Source: Leuconostoc lactis KCTC 3528 = DSM 20202
GTDB taxonomy: Bacteria > Bacillota > Bacilli > Lactobacillales > Lactobacillaceae
Length of the DNA stretch: 52,707 nucleotides
Assembly (NCBI RefSeq): GCF_014651235.1
Contig: NZ_BMWM01000011.1
Location: 1 to 52,707 of the forward strand
Direction: 5' to 3'
Shown: piece by piece, positions 7,914 to 15,917 of the stretch
Layout: each line of letters opens with the position of its first letter
Position numbering within the stretch: the stretch's first letter is position 1
Position numbers and translations under genes: made by a program
The notes under the pieces: generated by a model
Databases searched by the model: none
What the model was told of the DNA's origin: nothing
Seen by the model: only the letters and a program-made list of their open reading frames with translations

Positions 7914-8405
7914 TTAACGCGGATTTTCCGGTATATCTAATGATAGTAAAACTTGCTTGATCTCGGGCCCATAAGCATATTTCCCAATCCCACCTTGCTT
8001 TGGCAAAATTCGATGACAGGCATTAATAATGGTCAGCGGATTTTTGCCAACAGCCGTGGCCACGGCCCGAATCGTCTTGGGATAATTGGCCCGTGCTGCT
8101 AAATCCGAGTATGTGAGTGTTTCAGTTGGCGTCATTTCATGTAAGGCCATCCAGACGGCCCGTTGAAACGGCGTCGCCCGCAGGTAATCAATCTTAATCG
8201 TCCGAAAGTCCACTGATTCCCCAGCAGCATAACGCCGAAATAGATCGAGTTCTGGGACCTGACCCGCTTGAACTGTCGCTGTGGGATAGTCTGCTAAAAA
8301 TTCTTGGCGCCCATCATCCGCTAAACTCACAAAAACCACGGCATCATCTTGTTTGAATACCGTCAGTTGTCGTTGTAAAAATGGCATTGTGTCGTAAATA
8401 ATCAT
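7914..8405 (-). CDS. ogt: Methylated-DNA--protein-cysteine methyltransferase
   Basis: Suicide DNA repair protein that moves alkyl groups from O6-alkylguanine to its own cysteine. Visible: winged-helix segment TPFQRAVWMALHEM, the recognition helix with the arginine finger (Arg113 in KTIRAVATAVG), Asn122 in GKNP, and the active-site Cys130 in NACHRIL. The family signature is PCHR; here the proline is alanine. The following GGIGKYAYG loop is conserved, so the enzyme is probably active. 163 aa is typical. The ATG lacks a Shine-Dalgarno sequence and sits six bases from an extended -10 (TGC TAAAAT, 8417-8412), suggesting a leaderless message. It is monocistronic. Confidence 0.93.
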   Translation of the reverse strand: MIIYDTMPFLQRQLTVFKQDDAVVFVSLADDGRQEFLADYPTATVQAGQVPELDLFRRYAAGESVDFRTIKIDYLRATPFQRAVWMALHEMTPTETLTYSDLAARANYPKTIRAVATAVGKNPLTIINACHRILPKQGGIGKYAYGPEIKQVLLSLDIPENPR

Positions 8406-8411
8406 GGTTTC

Positions 8412-8420
8412 ATTTTAGCA
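8412..8420 (-). promoter_or_regulatory. Extended -10 promoter of ogt (leaderless layout)
   Basis: TGC then TAAAAT at 8417-8412 on the minus strand, six bases before the ogt ATG. No good -35 was found. Confidence 0.45.
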
Positions 8421-8439
8421 TAATGAGTCATAAGACATA

Positions 8440-8465
8440 AAAAGCACGCCTGACGGCGTGCTTTT
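8440..8465 (-). terminator. Terminator of the fru operon
   Basis: AAAAGCACGCC / GGCGTGCTTTT with a TGAC loop, four bases after the fruA stop. Confidence 0.93.
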
Positions 8466-8468
8466 ATC

Positions 8469-10388
8469 TTACTTTCGCTTTAATAGGCCGAAAATCACAC
8501 CAGAAATCACAGCCCCAATCGCAATAAAGAGCAAGTACAAGAGTGGTGAACTCGTCAAGGCAATCACGAAGATACCACCATGCGGTGCGAGCAACTTAAT
8601 GCCTGTCAAACCAACCAAACCACCAGCGACCGCTGATCCAACCATGAAGCTTGGAATGGCGCGGACTGGATCGGCAGCAGCGAACGGAATCGCGCCTTCC
8701 GTAATAAAGGACAACCCCATCACAATGTTGGTCAATCCAGCTTCACGTTCTTGCTTGTCAAACTTATGCTTGAACATCAACGTTGCCACAAACACAGCCA
8801 ACGGTGGCACCATCCCACCAGCCATCACGGCCGCCATAATATTTGACCCACCAGTCGCCACTGTTGCGGCAAGGGTACTTGTCCCAAAGACATAGGCGGC
8901 TTTGTTAATCGGACCACCCATATCCACCGCCATCATGCCGCCGAGCAGCGTGCCTAGCAACACCGCGTTCGTGCCGCTTAAGCCTGACAAGAAGTTATCC
9001 AACCCTTGGTTAATGCCTGACACTGGAATGTTGATGAACAACATCGCAAACCCAGTCAACAAGACACCCAGCACTGGATAGAACAAAATCGTTTTGATCC
9101 CATCAAGTGACTTTGGCAAATTGCTTAAGAGCTTCTTGAGTAGCAAGATAATCCCACCGGCTAAGAAGCCACCGACCAAAGCGCCTAAGAACCCTGACGG
9201 AATTGGCATATGCTTGGCATCTAGTCCAACGTTATAAATGTTATACCCGTTGGCTGACAAAGCACCGGCAACGAATCCCGCCACCAGACCTGGCTTTTCG
9301 GCAATCGAGTAGGCAATATACCCTGCTAACACTGGCAACATGAAACCAAAGGCAGCCCCACCAATTTGCTTCAAGAAAGCCGCAATTGGATGATACGTGC
9401 CCAAACTTGATAGCATATCCTTTGGCACACCAAGACTTTGGTCAATCAAGAAGGCAAAGGCAATCGCAATACCACCACCAATCACAAACGGCAACATGCT
9501 TGACACACCACTCATCAAGTGACGATAAAAGGCTTTACCAATTGATTGAGACGTTTCTGTCTCTTTTTGCTTTGGTGCATCACTATGGAAAATCGGTGCT
9601 TGTTTGTCTAAAGCCAGATTAATCAATTCTTCTGGCTGCCGAATCCCGTATGCTACTGGCCGATTAATTAACGGCTTGCCATCAAAACGTGCCATCTCCA
9701 CGTTTTTATCGGCGGCAATAATCACGCCTTGCGCCTCAGCGATATCAGCGTCACTCAAACGGTTCCCAACACCACCAGCACCGTTCGTTTCTACCTTAAT
9801 GCGAATGCCGAGTTCCGCAGCTTGCTTTTTCAAGGCTTCTTCGGCCATGTACGTATGGGCAATCCCAGTCGTACAAGCGGTCACGGCCACCAAGAATGGT
9901 GCATCTTGGGCCACCGTTGTCACCGGTTCTGGTATCACTTCTTGCTCGCTGAACAGTTCAACGACTGCTTCTGGGGTTTGTGCTGCTTTCAGCTCGTCCA
10001 TAAAGCCATCTTGGAGCAAAAAACGTGACAAACTGGCCAAAGCTTCCAGATGGGTATTATTGGCATCCGCAGGGACGGCAATCATAAATAACAAATGCAC
10101 CGGCTGACCGTCCATGGCGTCGTATTCGACCCCTTTTTCAGAACGGGCAAACACGACGGTGGGTAGTTTAACAGCACTATTTTTACTGTGTGGCATGGCA
10201 ATGCCATCCCCTAATCCAGTCGTTGTCTGGGCTTCACGTGCCAAAATGCCTTGCATAAAGGCTTGTTTGTCAGTAATGCGACCAGCGTCATACAGACGGT
10301 CAATCATTTCCTCAAAAGCTGCTTGCTTGGTGGTGGCCTTCAGGTCCAGTATCATAACGTCGGTTACTAACAAATCGCTGATTTTCAT
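8469..10388 (-). CDS. fruA: PTS fructose-specific EIIABC component
   Basis: Membrane permease that imports fructose and phosphorylates it to fructose 1-phosphate. All three domains are in one 639-aa chain. EIIA (about 1-145) has phosphorylatable His67 in GDGIAMPHSKN. EIIB-Fru (about 165-260) has the active cysteine in VTACTTGIAHTYMAE. EIIC (about 290-639) has about nine helices and the conserved GGAAFGFMLPVLAGYIA and AVDMGGPINKAAY segments. It is the last gene of fruR-fruK-fruA, 16 bases after fruK; the product is the FruK substrate. Expression should be induced through FruR and repressed through CcpA at the upstream cre. Confidence 0.97.
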   Translation of the reverse strand: MKISDLLVTDVMILDLKATTKQAAFEEMIDRLYDAGRITDKQAFMQGILAREAQTTTGLGDGIAMPHSKNSAVKLPTVVFARSEKGVEYDAMDGQPVHLLFMIAVPADANNTHLEALASLSRFLLQDGFMDELKAAQTPEAVVELFSEQEVIPEPVTTVAQDAPFLVAVTACTTGIAHTYMAEEALKKQAAELGIRIKVETNGAGGVGNRLSDADIAEAQGVIIAADKNVEMARFDGKPLINRPVAYGIRQPEELINLALDKQAPIFHSDAPKQKETETSQSIGKAFYRHLMSGVSSMLPFVIGGGIAIAFAFLIDQSLGVPKDMLSSLGTYHPIAAFLKQIGGAAFGFMLPVLAGYIAYSIAEKPGLVAGFVAGALSANGYNIYNVGLDAKHMPIPSGFLGALVGGFLAGGIILLLKKLLSNLPKSLDGIKTILFYPVLGVLLTGFAMLFINIPVSGINQGLDNFLSGLSGTNAVLLGTLLGGMMAVDMGGPINKAAYVFGTSTLAATVATGGSNIMAAVMAGGMVPPLAVFVATLMFKHKFDKQEREAGLTNIVMGLSFITEGAIPFAAADPVRAIPSFMVGSAVAGGLVGLTGIKLLAPHGGIFVIALTSSPLLYLLFIAIGAVISGVIFGLLKRK

Positions 10389-10404
10389 GATGTTTCCTCA
10401 CATA

Positions 10405-11316
10405 TTATATTGGTGTGACACGAACTTGTTGATAAATTGATGTAATTGTTGCTTTTGTGGCGATATCATCGCTGAATGCCGTGGCTGTCCCACTGGCAAC
10501 CGCCATTTTAAAACTTTCAAGCACATCGGCTGTTTGCAGCCAAGTGCCAACAAAACCGGCAATCATTGAATCGCCAGCACCGACCGAATTTTTCACCGTG
10601 CCAGCCACAGGGGCGGCGAAGTAATCACCATCGGGTGTTAGGAGTAGTGCGCCGTCACCAGCTAAGGAAACGATGGCCAATTGCGCGCCGTCAGCGAGTA
10701 ATTGGTGTCCCCAATGTTGGACATCGGCTTGGGTGGTCAATGTTGTGTGATATAGTTGGGCCAACTCATGCCGATTTGGTTTCACCAACAACGGATGCTG
10801 GCTTAAAGCGGCTTGGAGTGGTGTACCCGTCGTATCGATCACAAATTGCGCTTGGTGTTGGGCAATTTTTTCAATGATGTGTTGATAAGTATCCGCAGCT
10901 AAACTTTTAGGCACACTACCTGACAAAATCACCGTATCATCGGCGGTTAGTTGATCAAATTGTTGCAAGAAAGTTGCTAATTCATCCGGCGTAATCTCTG
11001 GACCCGTTGCGTTGATTTCCGTTTCCACATCGGCTTTAATTTTTAAATTAATCCGTGTGTTACCCGCAATCGTCGTAAAGGCTTGTTTGAGATGTGGTTC
11101 ATTTAACGTTGCTTGCAAGTGTTCGCCGGTGAAACCACCTAGAAAACCTAGCGCTGTATTGTCGATGCCCAAATGGCTTAATAGCCGACTCACGTTGATT
11201 CCCTTACCACCTGGAAACAATGTTTGTGAGGTTGACCGATTAGTTTCCCCCAAAGTCAGAACGGGTAAGCGCGTGATGTAATCCAATGATGGGTTTAATG
11301 TGACGGTATAGATCAT
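10405..11316 (-). CDS. fruK: 1-phosphofructokinase
   Basis: PfkB-family kinase converting fructose 1-phosphate to fructose 1,6-bisphosphate with ATP. Visible: N-terminal TVTLNPSLDY, the GGKGINVSRLLSHLG motif (about residues 36-50), and the C-terminal VGAGDSMIAGF signature with the catalytic Asp. 303 aa is normal. Its ATG overlaps the fruR stop by four bases (ATGA), so translation is coupled. Tagatose-6-phosphate kinases are related, but the fruA neighbour makes 1-phosphofructokinase much more likely. Confidence 0.96.
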   Translation of the reverse strand: MIYTVTLNPSLDYITRLPVLTLGETNRSTSQTLFPGGKGINVSRLLSHLGIDNTALGFLGGFTGEHLQATLNEPHLKQAFTTIAGNTRINLKIKADVETEINATGPEITPDELATFLQQFDQLTADDTVILSGSVPKSLAADTYQHIIEKIAQHQAQFVIDTTGTPLQAALSQHPLLVKPNRHELAQLYHTTLTTQADVQHWGHQLLADGAQLAIVSLAGDGALLLTPDGDYFAAPVAGTVKNSVGAGDSMIAGFVGTWLQTADVLESFKMAVASGTATAFSDDIATKATITSIYQQVRVTPI

Positions 11317-12077
11317 TTTGTCTCCTCCGCTTCAATCACAGTCATGACTTGATGCAGTGCCTGACTTTGATCTGCTGTTAGTTGTGTGGTAATCAACGTG
11401 ACTTGTGATAAGTCCACCGCCTTGGCAAACGAGGCCGTCCCAATCTTGCTGGCGTCCGCTAAGACATAGCTGGCTTGGGAGCGCTCAACCACAGCCTTTT
11501 TAATGGCCGCCTCTTCTAAATCTGGCGTGGTTAACCCAAAGTCAACGGACAAACCGTCGGCACCAATGAAACTCGTTTGAAAGACCATGTGGTTGATTTG
11601 ATTCACCGCCGTAGCGCCAATGACTGCATCCGTGGTCTGTTTCACCTGACCGCCAATGATCATCACTGGAATCATCAAATCCGATAATTTAGCGGCATGA
11701 TGCACCGAATTGGTCACCACCGTCACGGCTGGTTTTTTATCAGCCAGATAAGGGATGACCTCACCCGTCGTCGTCCCAGCATCTAAGAAAATCATTTCAC
11801 CGCCTTTTAATTCGGCGGCGGCACGCTTGGCGATTTGTTGCTTATCGGCTTGATAAATGGTACGCCGTTCATAAACCGTCATGTTATCACGGTCAGGTGT
11901 GATCAGTTCAACCCCACCATGCACGCGTCGCACCACCCCTTCTGCTGCCAAGTCAGCTAAATCTCGCCGGACGGTCGAGAGCGAGGTTTGGGTTGCCTGT
12001 TTTAATTCTTGGAGGGATACAAATTGATTCTTTTGAATAATATCTCGTAGTCGCTTTTTTCTTTCTTCAACAATCAT
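11313..12077 (-). CDS. fruR: DeoR-family repressor of the fructose operon
   Basis: Transcription regulator with an N-terminal helix-turn-helix of the DeoR type (residues about 6-57: FVSLQELKQATQTSLSTVRRDLADL then EGVVRRVHGG). The C-terminal sugar-phosphate sensor domain has IFLDAGTTTGEVIPYL and TNSVHHAAKL. The expected effector is fructose 1-phosphate. 254 aa is normal. As first gene of the fru operon it should autoregulate. Start ATG at 12077 with GAGGAT upstream. Confidence 0.95.
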   Translation of the reverse strand: MIVEERKKRLRDIIQKNQFVSLQELKQATQTSLSTVRRDLADLAAEGVVRRVHGGVELITPDRDNMTVYERRTIYQADKQQIAKRAAAELKGGEMIFLDAGTTTGEVIPYLADKKPAVTVVTNSVHHAAKLSDLMIPVMIIGGQVKQTTDAVIGATAVNQINHMVFQTSFIGADGLSVDFGLTTPDLEEAAIKKAVVERSQASYVLADASKIGTASFAKAVDLSQVTLITTQLTADQSQALHQVMTVIEAEETK

Positions 12078-12095
12078 TGGTTATCCTCATTTAAA

Positions 12096-12110
12096 ATGTA
12101 AGCGCTTTCT
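12096..12110 (-). promoter_or_regulatory. cre site of the fru operon
   Basis: ATGTAAGCGCTTTCT fits every fixed position of the CcpA consensus WTGNAANCGNWNNCW. It begins about ten bases downstream of the -10, a repressing (roadblock) position. Confidence 0.8.
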
Positions 12111-12120
12111 TTACGCTATT

Positions 12121-12149
12121 ATCATAACTTGATTTAATTTGATTTGCAA
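12121..12149 (-). promoter_or_regulatory. Promoter of the fru operon
   Basis: TTGCAA (12149-12144), a 17-base spacer, and TATGAT (12126-12121) on the minus strand, upstream of fruR. Confidence 0.75.
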
Positions 12150-12185
12150 CCTTTTTCTATCATATTCGTTCAAATACTACCAAAT

Positions 12186-12217
12186 AAAAAGCAATCACTG
12201 TCGTGATTGCTTTTTTT
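12186..12217 (-). terminator. Terminator of the 5'-nucleotidase gene
   Basis: GCAATCAC / GTGATTGC stem with TGTC loop, flanked by A5 and T7, just after the stop at 12220. It also insulates the fru promoter. Confidence 0.92.
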
Positions 12218-12219
12218 GT

Positions 12220-12816
12220 CTATTCCCAATGGGCTTTTTCAAAATGATCAGTTGCGCCATAAAGTTGATAATCAGCGCCTTTCGCCTGTTCAATGGCACT
12301 TTCATGAAGTTTTCCAGTGCTTTGATAAGCTTGCGCTACCAATTTCAGATAATCCACGAGTTCGCCAGTCCATACCAACCGCGGATCATGTCCGTACTGT
12401 AGCCAGAGACTATCGGCCGCTGGGTCTAACCACTGACTCGCCCCATGATACGGGCGGTCATCAATGAGAATGCCACCAACCGCATGTACTAGCCCCTTAT
12501 CATGGGTCAAGGTAACCCGCTTATAAAACGGACTATCCGGCCCATCACCAAAATGTTCGGCTAACCACAAGAGTTTATCTTGCCAAGCACTGGCGTTTTG
12601 CCATGGTGCTGTGGACAGAATATGCAGTTCATAAACTGTTGCCAGCGCCTGCACCGCTGCCACCGCACCAGGCATTGGTGGCAAATCTCGGAAAATCCCA
12701 GGGATTTGATCCGGCTTATCGACTTGTAACTGTTGTGTCTCAATCGTGTTTAAAATGGCTAACGTATCGACTATGACATTATCCATATCTAAAAATAATT
12801 TGGGCTTTGCTTGCAT
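12220..12816 (-). CDS. 5'(3')-deoxyribonucleotidase-like HAD phosphatase
   Basis: Probable cytosolic nucleotidase of the HAD superfamily (NT5C-like, class C), releasing phosphate from pyrimidine deoxynucleotides. Visible from the chosen start: LFLDMDNVIVDTL with the two catalytic aspartates (residues 10 and 12), STAPW as motif II (HILSTAP), a lysine in TLTHDKGLV, and IDDRPYHGASQW as motif IV. The ATG at 12816 (198 aa) is chosen because GGAG precedes it. The frame is open to 12909, but that extension runs into the cre and promoter. A cre directly downstream of its promoter means carbon repression. Confidence 0.85.
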   Translation of the reverse strand: MQAKPKLFLDMDNVIVDTLAILNTIETQQLQVDKPDQIPGIFRDLPPMPGAVAAVQALATVYELHILSTAPWQNASAWQDKLLWLAEHFGDGPDSPFYKRVTLTHDKGLVHAVGGILIDDRPYHGASQWLDPAADSLWLQYGHDPRLVWTGELVDYLKLVAQAYQSTGKLHESAIEQAKGADYQLYGATDHFEKAHWE

Positions 12817-12845
12817 GTGAATTTCTCCGTTTAGGTCAAAGTTAA

Positions 12846-12860
12846 AGAAAGCGCTTCCAA
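12846..12860 (-). promoter_or_regulatory. cre site upstream of the 5'-nucleotidase gene
   Basis: On the minus strand TTGGAAGCGCTTTCT fits WTGNAANCGNWNNCW at all fixed positions. It lies between the promoter and the ribosome site. Confidence 0.8.
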
Positions 12861-12874
12861 CTTTGGATAGTTTT

Positions 12875-12903
12875 ATTATAGCGGATTTTGCGGTAGAAAC
12901 AAA
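12875..12903 (-). promoter_or_regulatory. Promoter of the 5'-nucleotidase gene
   Basis: TTTGTT, a 17-base spacer, and TATAAT (12880-12875), minus strand. The cre is about 15 bases downstream of the -10. Confidence 0.65.
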
Positions 12904-12907
12904 GCAC

Positions 12908-12938
12908 AAAAAAGCCGAAGCAAACGCTCCGACTTTTT
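12908..12938 (-). terminator. Terminator of rpsP
   Basis: AAAAAGTCGGAGC / GCTTCGGCTTTTTT on the minus strand with a four-base loop; one non-canonical pair. It starts ten bases after the rpsP stop. Confidence 0.85.
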
Positions 12939-12947
12939 GAGGTTGTT

Positions 12948-13361
12948 TTATACCAATGCCAACAATTCAGCCTTCTTAGCTGATGAAGCATATTCGATAC
13001 CTTGGGCATCCAAGTATACCTTGATCTCAACAACAGTGTTCTTTTCAGTTGGCTTTGCAACTGAAGCAGCAGGCTTTTCAGCAGCTGACTTCTTAGCAGC
13101 CTTAGCTTCAGCAAACTTTGCCAAAATACCAGCATGGCTCAACAAGTTGCGAACAGTTTCTGATGGTTGTGCACCATTGTTCAACCATGCCAAAATCTTG
13201 TCTTCATCCAATGTGATTTCTGCAGGTTGTGCGATTGGGTTGTATGTACCCACTGTTTCGATGAAACGGCCGTCACGAGGTGAACGTGAATCAGCGATAA
13301 CAACACGGTAGAAAGGACGCTTCTTGGCACCCATGCGCTTCAAACGGATCTTAACTGACAT
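12948..13361 (-). CDS. rpsP: 30S ribosomal protein S16 with an extra C-terminal HeH/SAP-like segment
   Basis: S16 core at residues 1-85 ([54 protein letters not shown]). S16 is usually 80-100 aa; this one is 137. After the core comes an Ala/Lys-rich linker (about 86-107). It ends in a 30-residue block, [16 protein letters not shown] then [12 protein letters not shown], resembling the HeH/SAP helix-extended-loop-helix fold found at the ends of some phage and nucleic-acid-binding proteins. The whole frame is open with one stop, so the tail is really encoded. The gene is monocistronic with its own strong promoter and terminator, away from rimM-trmD and rplS. The ribosome site is GGAGGAC. Confidence 0.95.
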   Translation of the reverse strand: MSVKIRLKRMGAKKRPFYRVVIADSRSPRDGRFIETVGTYNPIAQPAEITLDEDKILAWLNNGAQPSETVRNLLSHAGILAKFAEAKAAKKSAAEKPAASVAKPTEKNTVVEIKVYLDAQGIEYASSAKKAELLALV

Positions 13362-13385
13362 CTATAATGTCCTCCAAATTTCTTA

Positions 13386-13444
13386 TGTGCTTTTTGCACG
13401 TTAATTTACTTTCTTATTATGCCACGATTTAAAAACCGTGTCAA
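13386..13444 (-). promoter_or_regulatory. rpsP promoter and leader hairpin
   Basis: TTGACA (13444-13439), a 17-base spacer, CATAAT (13421-13416): close to consensus. The leader contains a small hairpin GTGC-AAAAA-GCAC (13398-13386), whose role is unknown. Confidence 0.85.
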
Positions 13445-13450
13445 GGGTTT

Positions 13451-14917
13451 TTACTTGACATCGATTAACCAGCGACGCACTTGCGCCACGACATCTGCTT
13501 GTAAGTAGCGTAAATCAATGACAGCAGCGCTGTCGCCGTGCCGTACCACGACTTGTAAATGCTGTGCTTGGCGTGGCACCATGAAGATACTTTGTGACGC
13601 ATTCAGCCCTTGGATTTTGTCACGGCGAACATAATACTGACGTTTCGTAAACCATGGGGTCGTTTGAATTGCTAAGATATCACCAGCAATCGTCAAGCGT
13701 TGATCACGCATACGCAACCAAGCCGCCGACAACCAAACTAACAGGAGCACGCACGCCACTACCAGCATCACTGTATCAGAAACACCGTTGTGCCAATGCC
13801 AATGGGATGCTAGTACCCAATAACTCCCAAGTACGAGGCTTAAAATACCCAGACCCCACCACAACGCATAATGGATTTGATAGCGCAAAGCGTGGGGTAC
13901 CGTTTTAACAGGTTGTAATGCAGGTAATGACAAGGTTGGTAATAACGGTCGTAGCACTTGCGTGGCTTCAGTTGTTTGAATCACCGGCATCAGGACCGTT
14001 TGGTTCGCTTCATTTTTATCTGACTTCACCGCTGACGCCAAAAAAACACTCACCGTCACCAAACGCAAAGCGCGACGCAATAACGATTGTTCCAACTGAA
14101 TAGCTTGCACCCGTGTTGTTCGTAACTGCATGGTGTGCTTAGTCAATAAGCCACGGGAAATGGCCAAGTGCTGGCCAACACGGGTCAACGTAAACCCATA
14201 ATACTGGTTATAAATTTTAAGAAAGGCTACGCCAATGCCCAAAAAGATGACGACGGCAGTCAACATAGCATAAAACATTAGACTACCACCACTTAACCAA
14301 TGATCTAAACCAGCCATCACACTTTCTGGTAGATGATTACTCACTTCAGACAGCAAGGTCAAGATGACACCAATAATCCCCAAGCTACCAAATGACGTCA
14401 AGGCGTAACGGATTAAGGCCCGTTGGTCGATCTGATACGTGGCACTCGCCTGCGGTTGTGCTGTCGTTGTTGTGCCAACACTGGTAGTTTGCGCCGCTTG
14501 TCGGTAACGTTCAATGGTCGCAATCTGTGCTGGGGTTAAAGCGTTAAACGTTAACTGATCATCTGCTTTACCTGATGTCTCAATTCGCACTTGAAAGACT
14601 TCAAAAGGTTGGAAAATGAAGGGCTGTGTTTTGGTCAAGGTTTGCACCCGTTCAAATGGGACATGGGTCCGCCGTTTCACAAACACCCCTTGATGCACGG
14701 TTATTTCATGTGGCGTTAGCTCATAAGTAAAGAAAAACCACTTCACGACACCAAAAACCAGGGCAATTAACAAAAAACCACCCGTCCACAGCGCCTGTTG
14801 GCCAAAATCACGTCGCCCTTGCAACATCACAAACACAAACGGCAACAACAAATCTTTAGCCGTCTGCATCACCATGGCAATCACGGCAAATTTTGATTGA
14901 CGCATGGGTTTAGTCAT
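13451..14917 (-). CDS. PH-domain membrane protein (YdbT-like)
   Basis: Membrane protein of the bacterial PH-domain (bPH2/DUF304) family. From the ATG at 14917 (488 aa) it shows paired hydrophobic helices near the N-terminus, then the first PH-like region (TYELTPHEITVHQGVFVKRRTHVPFERVQTL). Two further repeats of the same type follow (GFTLTRVGQHLAISRGLL; MRDQRLTIAGDILAIQTTPW with IQGLNASQS), each after membrane helices. This three-repeat layout matches YdbT. The start at 14917 is preferred over 14953 because GGGAGG precedes it and it overlaps the ydbS-like stop by eight bases. Role in the cell is not established; it forms a pair with the upstream gene. Confidence 0.85.
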   Translation of the reverse strand: MTKPMRQSKFAVIAMVMQTAKDLLLPFVFVMLQGRRDFGQQALWTGGFLLIALVFGVVKWFFFTYELTPHEITVHQGVFVKRRTHVPFERVQTLTKTQPFIFQPFEVFQVRIETSGKADDQLTFNALTPAQIATIERYRQAAQTTSVGTTTTAQPQASATYQIDQRALIRYALTSFGSLGIIGVILTLLSEVSNHLPESVMAGLDHWLSGGSLMFYAMLTAVVIFLGIGVAFLKIYNQYYGFTLTRVGQHLAISRGLLTKHTMQLRTTRVQAIQLEQSLLRRALRLVTVSVFLASAVKSDKNEANQTVLMPVIQTTEATQVLRPLLPTLSLPALQPVKTVPHALRYQIHYALWWGLGILSLVLGSYWVLASHWHWHNGVSDTVMLVVACVLLLVWLSAAWLRMRDQRLTIAGDILAIQTTPWFTKRQYYVRRDKIQGLNASQSIFMVPRQAQHLQVVVRHGDSAAVIDLRYLQADVVAQVRRWLIDVK

Positions 14918-15401
14918 CAGTCTCAACCTCCCGTGCCTGGCGGGCTGAGGCAATTAATTGATCACGCAACGCTTGCGCGACCTCTTCTGCAATCGCTTCA
15001 ATTTTGAAATTGTGCGCAGCGGTCACGACGACAACACTTTGCAAATGGTAATGTTGCAACAATGGACCTTGTTGGGTATCCACATTTTGAATACGATTAA
15101 CCGGCACGGTTGCCGTTTTCCGAAGGAAAAAGCCCTGATAAATCGTCACCGCATCTGGGGTTAACAGATACTTATGATAGCGATAATAATACGGAATAAG
15201 CAACATATGCCCCACAACAAGAAGCACACCAATACTAAAAATCACATTAGTCATCGTCATCACTGTACTTGACCAATGTGATTGGAAAACATAATTGATG
15301 CCACCCCAAAGCACTAAGCCTGGTATCAGCAACAAAACATCACGCGCCAACCACACTTTCTTGGCTGTCCGCGGTAAACTCTTAGCGTTTGTTGGTATCA
15401 T
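14910..15401 (-). CDS. PH-domain membrane protein (YdbS-like)
   Basis: A 163-aa protein with two membrane helices (about residues 21-40 and 47-70) followed by one bacterial PH domain (KYLLTPDAVTIYQGFFLRKTATVPVNRIQNVDTQQGPL). YdbS and YdbT homologues are normally adjacent, as here, and probably work as a complex. In Bacillus ydbST is linked to resistance to some bacteriocin-like peptides; transfer of that role to this organism is inference. The stop overlaps the next start, so translation is coupled. Confidence 0.85.
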   Translation of the reverse strand: MIPTNAKSLPRTAKKVWLARDVLLLIPGLVLWGGINYVFQSHWSSTVMTMTNVIFSIGVLLVVGHMLLIPYYYRYHKYLLTPDAVTIYQGFFLRKTATVPVNRIQNVDTQQGPLLQHYHLQSVVVVTAAHNFKIEAIAEEVAQALRDQLIASARQAREVETDD

Positions 15402-15422
15402 CTCGCAGCCCCCCAGCTACCA

Positions 15423-15614
15423 TTACTTGTGACGTTCAGCGTTGATTTCTTCACTCAACACAATCAAGTGATCTAATGCCCGTCGTGCCAAACGTGAGTC
15501 GTGCAAACGGTTGGCTTCATTGGTAATACCACCCAGCGTGTGGGGCGTATTAATATCTTTAATAATGGCAATTAACTGTTCATGCCAGGCTGCCAATTGG
15601 TCTTTGTCTGTCAT
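15423..15614 (-). CDS. Small conserved-looking hypothetical protein, 63 aa
   Basis: Not recognised. A 63-aa charged, mostly helical cytoplasmic protein: TDKDQLAAWHEQLIAIIKDIN at the start and a second helix rich in Leu/Arg/Ala (SRLARRALDHLIVLSEEI). No signal peptide, cysteine or known motif. A good ribosome site (TAGGAG, eight bases before the ATG) supports translation. It is first in the set with the two PH-domain genes, 21 bases before the YdbS-like gene. Confidence 0.65.
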   Translation of the reverse strand: MTDKDQLAAWHEQLIAIIKDINTPHTLGGITNEANRLHDSRLARRALDHLIVLSEEINAERHK

Positions 15615-15917
15615 AATTTTCTCCTAATAAACAATTACGTATATTTTATCATGACTAGCAGCGAAGTTCATGAAAAAAACGTGCATTCTCATAAATTAAT
15701 TATGACAATATTCGTTTTGTTACTCGTGTCGCGCTTGCCCTGGAAATTGGCACGTACTCACGTATCAGGGTTATTATTTTAATACGCTGACTAGTTGCCC
15801 CAACAGCCATCTTGGGGTAATGTTCGCTTTTTCTGGCAAAACCACGTAGCGGGTTGGCTTGTTGTTTGCCCAGATTTTTTGTATAGTTAATAGGTTACTA
15901 AATAATTGGAGGTTGTC
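15615..15917. other. Intergenic region before the deoxynucleoside kinase gene
   Basis: Divergent region between the small hypothetical gene and the plus-strand kinase. It holds the kinase promoter: TTGTTG (15859-15864), 17 bases, TATAGT (15882-15887). A short inverted repeat CCCCAA / TTGGGG lies near 15797-15816, without a T run. A 66-codon plus-strand frame here has no ribosome site and is not called. Confidence 0.65.

Noticed and set aside
9604-10107. 167-codon plus-strand frame inside fruA
   Set aside because: Antisense of a clear EIIABC domain; no ribosome site or recognisable domain.
12842-13135. 97-codon minus-strand frame in another frame of rpsP
   Set aside because: Leu/Arg-rich shadow of the Ala/Lys-rich S16 tail; it runs through the terminator and the next promoter.
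15582-15782. 66-codon plus-strand frame upstream of the deoxynucleoside kinase
   Set aside because: No ribosome site at any start and composition unlike a protein; overlaps the start of the minus-strand small gene.
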